From Gemmatimonadota bacterium (GTDB lineage Bacteria; GCA-2686955): DNA of 12,259 bases. The stretch spans positions 1-12,259 of the forward strand of contig NYZA01000087.1 in NCBI GenBank assembly GCA_002686955.1, in the 5' to 3' direction. Made by a program: the position numbers and the translations under genes. Under the pieces are notes generated by a model. It was not told the DNA's origin. It searched no databases and saw only the letters and a list, made by a program, of their open reading frames with translations. Of the stretch, positions 5,909-12,259 are shown one piece after another. Positions within the stretch are counted from its first letter, which is position 1, and each line of letters begins with the position of its first letter.

Positions 5909-7879
5909 CTAGAAAACCGATTCCCCGACCATATCGGAGGGCACCGCGATGCCCATCTCCGAAAGAACCGTCGGAGCGATATCGACCAGTGCGGGATCGC
6001 TCTTCTTGATTTTCTTGTTGCTCAGGATGACGCCGGGCACCAGCGTGTAGTCCACGCAGTGGTCGCCCGTCCATTTCTTGTCGTCGTTCATCGCCACGAA
6101 CGAACCGTTGACGACCTGGCCCTTGGCCGACTCGTCGGAGCCACGATAGCCCCAGCCGTACCCGACCAAGAGATCCGGAGCGTTTTCGACATGAGCACCG
6201 TGATAGATCTCCTCACGTCGGTACACCTTTTCGAAAACGCGCGCGCCGGATTCCGGATCGACGGCGGCTTCGAGCTTCTCCACCAGCTCGCTCATCAGTG
6301 CTTCTTTCGCCGCGCCCGCGCTCACGGTTCCCTTCCCTTCGCGACCGCGTTGGTTGATGTATAGGCTGTTGATGCCGATCGCGTACGCCTTGGTCTTCCA
6401 GAAATTCACCTCGGAAAGGAACTCCCCCTCTCCGTAGTTGTTCGGATCGGTGACGGCCAAGTAGCCATTCTCTTTGAGCCAGGTGTTCAGGTGCACGGAG
6501 CGGTGCCAGGGCGAGAAGCCGTGGTCGGAGATCAGGATCAGCGTACCCTCGTCGCCCACGGCATCGATCACCTTGCCGATCGCTTCGTCCGTTAGAACGT
6601 AGGTATCTCGGATCCCCGCGGCGCTCGCCGCGTCCTCCGGAAGTCGGGCCGGGTGGGTTTCGTCCATCGTTCGCCACATCATATGCGAGGTCTGGTCGAC
6701 CGAGCCGAAATAGAAGAAAGTCATCCCATTCTCTCTGGCGCGATACTCGTCCAGCACCACGTCGAGCTGCAATCGACGCTCATCGAAGACAATTCGTCGC
6801 TGCTGCAAAAACTCCTCGTTGCTGAAGATCCACCCTTCGAGAGCCTTCGTCTCTTCGGGCATGCCCTGAGTGTAGAAGCGCCCGATCTTCTCGCAGAGCT
6901 CCTCGGCGTAATCGGAGGGCGTCGTCGTAGCCCCCGCGTCCGCGCAGGGATCGAAATTCACGGGGGAGACGTAGAGACGGAAATTTGGCGAGACCTCTTG
7001 CAGGTAGAAACGGGCGATCCCCTGCATGCTCTGCATCAGCGAAAACTCGAAAGGTATGACGACCCAGTCGCTCCACTCCCCCTCGCGCAGGAGCACCCGC
7101 TCGCCTCCGACGGTGATCGCGGCGGTCTCGCTGTTGCGATCCAGAATCGCTTCGAATCGGCACGGGGTTTCGTGGCTGTCGGATCGGAAGGAATCGGGCG
7201 GCCCGAGGATCTCGGCTTCGAAGTAGTCGTCCACGATCTCTACGCGATGGATGTTGCCGGCTGAGATCTCCTTCACCGGCTTCTTCGTGTCGACGTCGGT
7301 GTAGTAGCTGAAGGTGCCGTAGGTGCCGATCACATCCGGTGTGCCCATATCGGAGATCGCGCGCCCCGTGCCGAAATCGCTGGGGGGGTAGTTCGCCGGC
7401 ATCTTGAAGATCGTCGTCTCGAATCCAGCTTGCGCGACGTAGTCCCAGAAAGGCACTCCCTTGCGGAGATTCACCGTTTCAGCGGGGGTGGAGTAGAGCG
7501 GGATCGGAAGTGTGTAGCCAAAGAGCTCGACGGTGTTCTCCGGGGGCCTGGCTTCCGATGTCGACAGAAAGGGCAGGTAACTTTCCGGGCGGCGGTGGAT
7601 GAAGTCGAAGATCCCGTGTCCGCCCGGATCGAGTCCGGTGATCACGCTGGACCAGGCCACGGGGCTCTGTGGAGGCATGGAGGTCTCGCAGGGCATGAAG
7701 CTGCCCCCATCGGCCAGCCGCTTGTAGTTCGGCAGAAGGCCCTCGTCCATATACTGCCGAAGCAGGTTCGGATCGCATCCGTCGACGCCCAGCAGAAAGA
7801 CCTTCTGCGCCGAAGCGACGCCGGGAATGGCAATGACCGAGCCGGCGAGGAGAAGAGCGAACTTTGTACCTTTACTCAC
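5909..7879 (-). CDS. Exported AP-superfamily phosphohydrolase (paralogue 2)
   Basis: The product is 656 residues from a GTG start. The first 24 residues form a clear Sec signal: basic SKGTK, hydrophobic FALLLAGSVIAIPGV, and an ASA cleavage site before Gln25. The mature enzyme begins almost at the catalytic core. Ligands are Asp33 (LLGVDGCDP), putative nucleophile Ser72 (PPQSPVAWSSVITG), Asp395 and His399 (GSVDQTSHMMW), Asp452-His453 (SDHGF), and His607 (TGDHCVDY). A beta-rich insertion (roughly nt 7265-6930) contains EGEWSDWV, matched by the KYSDWV region of paralogue 3. Several cysteines suit an oxidising periplasm. An in-frame ATG at 7954 would overlap the upstream stop by eight bases but add 25 residues ahead of a good signal peptide, so I prefer GTG 7879; a GGGAAAGGG lies 11-12 bases upstream. 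Second gene of the minus-strand operon, 67 bases after paralogue 3. The substrate is unknown. Confidence 0.9.
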   Translation of the reverse strand: MSKGTKFALLLAGSVIAIPGVASAQKVFLLGVDGCDPNLLRQYMDEGLLPNYKRLADGGSFMPCETSMPPQSPVAWSSVITGLDPGGHGIFDFIHRRPESYLPFLSTSEARPPENTVELFGYTLPIPLYSTPAETVNLRKGVPFWDYVAQAGFETTIFKMPANYPPSDFGTGRAISDMGTPDVIGTYGTFSYYTDVDTKKPVKEISAGNIHRVEIVDDYFEAEILGPPDSFRSDSHETPCRFEAILDRNSETAAITVGGERVLLREGEWSDWVVIPFEFSLMQSMQGIARFYLQEVSPNFRLYVSPVNFDPCADAGATTTPSDYAEELCEKIGRFYTQGMPEETKALEGWIFSNEEFLQQRRIVFDERRLQLDVVLDEYRARENGMTFFYFGSVDQTSHMMWRTMDETHPARLPEDAASAAGIRDTYVLTDEAIGKVIDAVGDEGTLILISDHGFSPWHRSVHLNTWLKENGYLAVTDPNNYGEGEFLSEVNFWKTKAYAIGINSLYINQRGREGKGTVSAGAAKEALMSELVEKLEAAVDPESGARVFEKVYRREEIYHGAHVENAPDLLVGYGWGYRGSDESAKGQVVNGSFVAMNDDKKWTGDHCVDYTLVPGVILSNKKIKKSDPALVDIAPTVLSEMGIAVPSDMVGESVF

Positions 7880-7946
7880 GATGCTGCTACCCTTTCCCGG
7901 GCGGCGGACTGGAACCGTCTCCGCCCCGCTCCGGTTCAGTTTGTAA

Positions 7947-10112
7947 CTACACATTTGCGGTTCGAGAGTCGATCGGTTTGCCGCTCGGGAGCAGCGTAGG
8001 ATCGATTCGAGTCGGCCCCAGGAGGGAGAGCCCCTCCATCTGCGGCGTCTTCGCGACACCGAAAAGCTCCAGCACCGTTGGGGCCAGATCGATGATGCGT
8101 GGGTTCTCGCAGTCGAGCTTGCGCGTGCTGTAGAGCACACCGGGCACCAGGCGCGGATCGATGCAGTGATCGCCGCTCCAGGCCTTCGTGTTGTCCACCA
8201 GAGCCTCTTCGAGGATCTTGCCGGTCACCGATTCCCACGACACGCGGTACCCCTTGTTGTAGCCGATCAGCACATCGGGGGCGTTCTCCACGAAGGGGCC
8301 GGGACCGTAGCAATCGTCCCGATCCCACGCATCGACCACGACCTGTTCGTTGTCGTATTCGGGATCCCTGAGCTCTCGCAGCTTCTCGATGATCTCGGCC
8401 TTGAGAGCCTTCGCCTCTTCGCCCGGCTCGACGATCCCTTTCGATTCGCGTCCTTTGATATTCAGAAAGAGACCGGCCAGCCCGAGCCCGAAGGCGCGCG
8501 TCTTCTCCCAATCGACGTCGACGAACCAGTCGCGCCCCTCGGTCTTCCCCTCGCGCAGAACGAGATAACCCTGATCTCTCAGCCAGCTGTTGACGTTGAG
8601 GCCCCGATGGAAGCTCTTGAAACCGTGATCGGAGAGCACGAAAAGCTCTTCGTCCTCCTTGCGCCGATCGAGCACCTCACCCACCAGCTTGTCGGCCCGC
8701 TCGTAGATGTCGCGGATGGCGTGTTGGTACTTCTCCACATCGAACCCGCGGGCGGCGGGATGGCCGTCCTGGATGAAACGGTAGAACATGTGCTGAATGC
8801 GGTCGGTCGCATCGAAAACGCAAACGACCAACCCCTTGCGAACCTTGTCCAACTCCGACCAGAACATCTTCTCCCGCTCCTCGTGGATCAGGTAGGTCTG
8901 CTCCAGGAACTGGTCCTCGTTGATGACACGTTCGTTCAGCGCCCAGGTGTCCTCGGCCAGGCCCAGCGTCGCGAACGATCCGAGCGCCTTCGAGAGGTAG
9001 ATCGAATAGACCAACGGGTGCGAGATCGGCAGCGCGGGGTTCTCCGGATCGATGTTGATCGGAGTCATATAGAGGTTGAAGGTCGGCTCGATCGAAGTGA
9101 TCAGAAGACGCGCGATGCCGTGGACCTTCTGCCCCAGTCCGGCGCTGTAGCTGAGCCGAACCCAATCGGAGTACTTCCCCCTTTCGAGGTGGATCGTGTC
9201 ACCCGTACCCAGCTCGACCACGGCGCTCTGTCGCGCCGAATCGACCTTGATCGTGAAGGGGATCTCGAGCTGAGGGCTCCCCTCGACCAGCGAGTTCGCC
9301 GGGCCGGGAATCGCCCCTTTGATGACGTCCCCTTCGCGGGTGATCTTGATCCGCTCGCCACCGGTGGTCGCGGAGTCCTCGGGATTCGTGCTGAACGAGG
9401 TGAAGCTGCCCTGCGTGCCCTTGAGATCGGGCGCGCACATCGCGGCGAGCTGCACGCCGTCGAACTCCTCGGCCGGAAAGGTGATCGGCACCCGCAGGAT
9501 CGCCGAGAAGACGCCGTGCTCGCCGAGTTGCTTCCAGAACGACTTCCCTTTGCGCAAGAGCTTGATACCGGGCTTCTCGAGGGGGAAGCGATACTTGCCG
9601 AGCTTGAGCACCTTCTTGGGTGAAGTGATCTGCGCCGAAGAAAGATCGGGTAGGTAGGTGCGGCGGTCCCGGGCCAGGAAATCGAAGATGTTGTGCTTGG
9701 CAGGGCTGCAGCCGGTGATGAAGGAGGACCAGGCCACGGGCGAGATCGAGGGGAAGGTCGTTGACAGCTTCGAAGAGAATCCCTGTTCGCCCAGACGCTT
9801 GAAGTTCGACATTCTGCCTTCGGCAACGTATTTCCGGACAAGATCGGGATCGAGCCCATCGAAACCCATGACGATGACGCGACGGACCATCGCGGCTCCC
9901 GTCCCTTTCCGGCGGCGCTTGAGCGCGACCCAGGCCATCCGGATCGGGAAGAAGAGGATCGTCGCCAGCGCCAGAAGAACCGCGCCCAGGAAGAAAAAGA
10001 GGGAACCGGCAAACGCAAACCCGGCACCGGGACCGACATAGGCAGTCGCGGGCAGGGGAATGACAAGACCGAGAAGAGCCGCGATCGACGCGGCGCGAGC
10101 AATTCGTTTCAA
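7947..10112 (-). CDS. Membrane-anchored AP-superfamily phosphohydrolase with YVGPGAG module (paralogue 3)
   Basis: The product is 721 residues from a TTG start, supported by GAGAGG seven bases upstream and by the N-terminus it gives. Residues 1-24 look like a signal peptide ending ATA. They are followed by YVGPGAG (25-31), a membrane helix (about 33-56) and a very basic segment (PIRMAWVALKRRRK). By the positive-inside rule the catalytic domain that follows is cytoplasmic. Catalytic positions are Asp85 (VMGFDGLDP), Ser124 (FPSISPVAWSSFITG), Asp437 and His441 (ATDRIQHMFY), Asp495-His496 (LSDHGF) and His649 (SGDHCID). A beta-rich insertion (roughly nt 9362-9018) is shared with paralogue 2 and absent from paralogue 1. 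First gene of the minus-strand operon; a promoter-like sequence lies about 150 bases upstream. The two-metal phosphohydrolase/transferase chemistry is inferred from the family; the substrate is unknown. Confidence 0.9.
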   Translation of the reverse strand: MKRIARAASIAALLGLVIPLPATAYVGPGAGFAFAGSLFFFLGAVLLALATILFFPIRMAWVALKRRRKGTGAAMVRRVIVMGFDGLDPDLVRKYVAEGRMSNFKRLGEQGFSSKLSTTFPSISPVAWSSFITGCSPAKHNIFDFLARDRRTYLPDLSSAQITSPKKVLKLGKYRFPLEKPGIKLLRKGKSFWKQLGEHGVFSAILRVPITFPAEEFDGVQLAAMCAPDLKGTQGSFTSFSTNPEDSATTGGERIKITREGDVIKGAIPGPANSLVEGSPQLEIPFTIKVDSARQSAVVELGTGDTIHLERGKYSDWVRLSYSAGLGQKVHGIARLLITSIEPTFNLYMTPINIDPENPALPISHPLVYSIYLSKALGSFATLGLAEDTWALNERVINEDQFLEQTYLIHEEREKMFWSELDKVRKGLVVCVFDATDRIQHMFYRFIQDGHPAARGFDVEKYQHAIRDIYERADKLVGEVLDRRKEDEELFVLSDHGFKSFHRGLNVNSWLRDQGYLVLREGKTEGRDWFVDVDWEKTRAFGLGLAGLFLNIKGRESKGIVEPGEEAKALKAEIIEKLRELRDPEYDNEQVVVDAWDRDDCYGPGPFVENAPDVLIGYNKGYRVSWESVTGKILEEALVDNTKAWSGDHCIDPRLVPGVLYSTRKLDCENPRIIDLAPTVLELFGVAKTPQMEGLSLLGPTRIDPTLLPSGKPIDSRTANV

Positions 10113-10265
10113 CTCAAACCCTCTCGTGGCGATTCAAGATTTGGGGCCGACGCGCCAACCCATGGCGGTCGCGAACTGCGGTCTGCGGCGTGCGCGAGCG
10201 GTTCGTGGACTCAGAGCGGTGAGCCGGCCTGGCTTCGAGGACCACGGATTGATCATCGGCTCGCA

Positions 10266-10294
10266 AGCATAGGAACTGAAAGCGGAGATGCTAA
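10266..10294 (-). promoter_or_regulatory. Candidate sigma70-type promoter for the AP operon
   Basis: On the minus strand, TTAGCA (10294-10289) and TATGCT (10271-10266) are separated by exactly 17 bases; each matches four of six consensus positions. Transcription would start near 10259, leaving a leader of roughly 150 bases before the TTG at 10112. This rests on sequence resemblance only. Confidence 0.3.
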
Positions 10295-10455
10295 CCGCTG
10301 ATCGAGATGGACAAAAGTAATTGTTCGCAGTCTCGAGGCTTCGACAGAGCCGCAAGCTCGCGAGTGGCCCGACGAGAGAACGCGGGTGAGTCGAGGCCGG
10401 GGACGTTCGCCGGAAATGGGACTGGGCGCGACATCCTCGCATTGGGACCCACCAT

Positions 10456-10490
10456 CGCGCTCCGGCCGGTTTTCCGGTCGCGTGAGCGCG
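10456..10490. other. 35-nt strong hairpin in the intergenic region
   Basis: Outer arms CGCGCTC (10456-10462) and GAGCGCG (10484-10490) pair perfectly. Inner arms 10463-10469 and 10474-10480 add seven more pairs (one wobble) around a TTTT loop. The only interruption is a three-base bulge (10481-10483). It could be an operator-like palindrome, part of a leader or a small RNA; there is no U-run on either side to make it a classical terminator. Confidence 0.5.
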
Positions 10491-10603
10491 AAGCAGAGCA
10501 CGGCAAAGGGGGCGTGAAGACGACTCGTTCCACATCCGACAAAGGTCAAGAGGCGCCTGGCGAAGCGCACATCAGGTGGCGGATTCTGGAAGATCGAGCC
10601 CCC

Positions 10604-10632
10604 TTGCACCCTTTCAAACACCCGCCTACCAT
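10604..10632 (+). promoter_or_regulatory. Candidate sigma70-type promoter for the glycosidase-like gene
   Basis: TTGCAC (10604-10609) and TACCAT (10627-10632) are 17 bases apart, each with four of six consensus matches. The predicted start near 10640 would leave a leader of about 145 bases before the ATG at 10784. Sequence resemblance only. Confidence 0.3.
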
Positions 10633-10772
10633 CGATCTCGTTCGATTCCCTCGACGGATCCGAACCGGGGCTCGGCCTCCGATCTCGGGCGATGAAGATC
10701 ACGGCCAATGAGACGTGGCGCGATCCGAACGATCGCCTGGAAGGGATTGGCGGGACCGACTCTGAGAGTATG

Positions 10773-10777
10773 AGGAG
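10773..10777 (+). promoter_or_regulatory. Ribosome binding site deciding the start at 10784
   Basis: AGGAG lies six bases before the ATG at 10784. This strong, well-spaced site fixes the start of the glycosidase-like gene in a frame that later needs a one-base shift, and so is the main argument that the frame break is real in the sequence as given, not a wrong start choice. Confidence 0.75.
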
Positions 10778-10783
10778 CAAATA

Positions 10784-12259
10784 ATGAATTGTGCATCGAA
10801 GTGGTTCGCCACAAGCGTTTTCGGCCTGATTCTTGCCCCCCCTCAACCTCGCGCTAGCGGCGGTCGTTCCGACCTTGCCGCCGCGTGACGGCGATGCCGA
10901 CTATACGATCGCGGAGCGGATTCTCGGTCCGATCCTGACGAATATCACCGGGGTGTGTGAGGGGGAGGAGGCCGCGCTAGAGCGGATCGTGCAGGCGACG
11001 GATGAGACCGGGTGCGGCTGGGTTCGCCACGCCAACGGCAAGATGGGGTGGTTCGATCTGAGCACCATGCCGGATGCTGATGGAGAGTTCGAGCTCCGGT
11101 TCTCGAAACTGATTTGGCAAAGCGCAGAGGGTTGCGACTCGCCCGTCACCGGTCATTTCGACTGGTGGGCGCGCCAGTACGGCAAAACCGACCCCCCGAA
11201 TCAGTTCATGAGCCAGATCGGGCGATTCGACATCTACGGACCCTCGGCGGCGGAGTGGGACGAAGATTCGCCGGACGATGAAAGGAACGAATGGACCGGC
11301 GACTACTTCACGCACGAGGGTGTTTTCGCGTACGACGTCAACGATGGGTGGACAATCGGGCTGGATCCAAATATGAGAATAATCGATCTTTGGCCGGAGT
11401 GGGTCGCGAAGACCTTCTGCACCTACGACGTCAGCAGATATGGCGATGGTTGTCCCGGGATCGACGAGCCGGATCTTCTCGACGCCTATTTCGAGAAGTG
11501 GATGATCTTCAACGAGCCCTTCACGCGCGGGCTCTTCCCCTGGAACATCATCGAGCTCTTCCGGCTGGCCAAGGCGAAGACGATCGAGCTGCAAGGCTCG
11601 GGCCCCCGTTCACCCGTGTACATCGGCGGGGTGAACGGAGTCAAGCATCCTCCCAGAGTGGACGGTGGCATCGAGCGCCGAGACAACCCGATGACCCCCC
11701 TCGAACGCCATTGGGCTCTGATGTGCTACGGGGGCGGGCAGGCAGGCGAGGAATACCAGAACGACGCGATCGCCGCACACTTCCAGGTCGTCCTCGGCCC
11801 CGAGACCCGCTTTCTCTCCGACCCGGGAGAGTTCAGTCGAGACGACTACTCCGGCGCTTTCGATGCCAGCGCGTCGCTTTTCTCGCTCGGGCGTTTCTGG
11901 GGCATCGATCCCGTGAGGGTCATGCTGGACGAGACGACGATCAAGGCTGTGGACGGCCCCTTCCACCCGGTCTCGAATCCCCCCGAGGCTCAGGCGAACT
12001 ACCTCGAACGAACCCTGCTCCTGGCGCTTTCGACCGGCTACGTAGATGGGCTCCACATGGCGTGGGAGGACCACTGCGAGTACGATGACGAAGATATCAT
12101 AGCGTCCGACACACCCGGTTGTGCCCGTCACCGTGCGGCCGGGATTAAGAAGCCGGGCTTCTTCGGCGCGGCATTGATTCATCGAATGCTGGGCGACGCG
12201 AACAATCCGAACGCTCTCTCGTACGAGAGCTCATTGCCGATCGAGCACCCGACCGACCC
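10784..12259 (+). CDS. Putative secreted clan GH-A glycoside hydrolase, frame broken at a C run, 3' end beyond window
   Basis: From ATG 10784 the frame starts with a good signal peptide (MNCASKWFATSVFGLILA) but hits TGA at 10886-10888. The frame one base further on is open from 10830 to the window end, with about 470 residues of normal composition. Removing one C from the seven at 10836-10842 joins them as LILAPLNLALA, then AVVPT: a complete signal peptide with an ALA cleavage site. With that correction the protein has EKWMIFNEP (Asn243-Glu244-Pro245, codons 11511-11519), the acid/base motif of TIM-barrel clan GH-A enzymes. It also has VMLDET (Glu383 at 11931-11933), a plausible nucleophile on strand 7, then EAQANYLERTLLLA and YVDGLHMAWED, the layout expected around strands 7-8. 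The GH family and polysaccharide substrate are not recognised. It may be a sequencing error, a phase-variable gene or a pseudogene. Confidence 0.7.
10836..10842 (+). repeat. Seven-C homopolymer that breaks the reading frame
   Basis: G followed by seven C then T, within the hydrophobic core of the predicted signal peptide. Six (or nine) C would make the glycosidase-like gene continuous. Homopolymers of this kind are sites of replication slippage and of sequencing or assembly errors. Confidence 0.9.

Larger units (their letters stand above)
10113..10783. other. Gene-free divergent intergenic region
   Basis: These 671 bases separate the minus-strand operon from the plus-strand glycosidase-like gene. 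Open frames here (for example 10307-10711 plus, 10253-10846 minus) are Arg/Pro/Ser-rich, lack ribosome sites and resemble no protein I know. The region holds one promoter-like sequence per direction, a strong hairpin at 10456-10490, and a 30-codon ORF at 10692-10784. I see no tRNA or recognisable riboswitch. Confidence 0.7.

Noticed and set aside
7880-8140. Longer start for the exported phosphohydrolase at 8140
   Set aside because: This would overlap the upstream gene by almost 200 bases and place nearly 90 non-family residues before a normal signal peptide.
8166-9623. 485-codon open frame on the plus strand
   Set aside because: It lies exactly antisense to the membrane-anchored phosphohydrolase, whose catalytic motifs are all intact; long antisense frames are common in high-GC genes and this one shows no recognisable motif or ribosome site.
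10833-10835. TTG as a start for the glycosidase-like gene, avoiding the frameshift
   Set aside because: It has no Shine-Dalgarno and would give only the second half of a signal peptide; AGGAG plus ATG at 10784 with a single-base frame break explains the sequence better.
10253-10846. 197-codon minus-strand frame and 134-codon plus-strand frame in the spacer
   Set aside because: Composition is random-looking and Arg/Ser/Pro-rich, there is no ribosome site, and the minus-strand frame runs antisense into the glycosidase-like signal peptide.

Overview
The window is high-GC bacterial DNA, with dense genes, short spacers, and several GTG or TTG starts. The mix of genes points to a soil or sediment lineage such as Acidobacteriota or a delta-proteobacterial/Myxococcota-like group, possibly known only from metagenomes. 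These genes are a secreted lysyl-endopeptidase-like protease with a P-domain, several large AP-superfamily phosphohydrolases, and a secreted glycosidase-like protein. The taxonomic guess is inference. No rRNA, tRNA, CRISPR array or insertion sequence was seen.

Region 1 (1-2758, plus strand) holds the 3' part of an exported serine protease (1-1587), a GC-rich stem-loop, and a two-gene operon: moaB (1662-2255) and a SixA-type histidine phosphatase (2252-2758, ATGA overlap). The phosphatase meets a YciB-type membrane protein (2749-3303, minus) tail to tail, overlapping in a perfect 10-bp palindrome that contains both stop codons.

Region 2 (3402-10112) is the most interesting part. It carries three paralogous AP-superfamily phosphohydrolases, of the type usually annotated as alkaline phosphatase family protein. 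One on the plus strand (3402-4757) has no export signal. The other two are on the minus strand. The first gene of that likely minus-strand operon (10112 to 7947, TTG start) has a signal-like segment, a YVGPGAG motif, a membrane helix and then a catalytic domain predicted to be cytoplasmic. The second (7879 to 5909, GTG start) has a cleavable signal peptide and should be periplasmic. The operon continues with a 64-residue ribbon-helix-helix protein (5868 to 5674) and a three-helix membrane protein with Oxa1/EMC3-like topology and a large extracytoplasmic insert (5605 to 4769). I read this as a possible envelope phosphate-ester or phospholipid-processing module, with homologous catalytic domains placed on both sides of the membrane. 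Substrate and function cannot be read from the sequence.

Region 3 (10113-10783) is a gene-free divergent spacer with one promoter-like sequence facing each way and a 35-nt hairpin. Region 4 (10784 to the window end) is a secreted protein with hallmarks of a clan GH-A glycoside hydrolase. As given, its reading frame is broken by one base at a run of seven C inside the signal-peptide coding sequence; six C would restore a textbook signal peptide joined to the long downstream frame.
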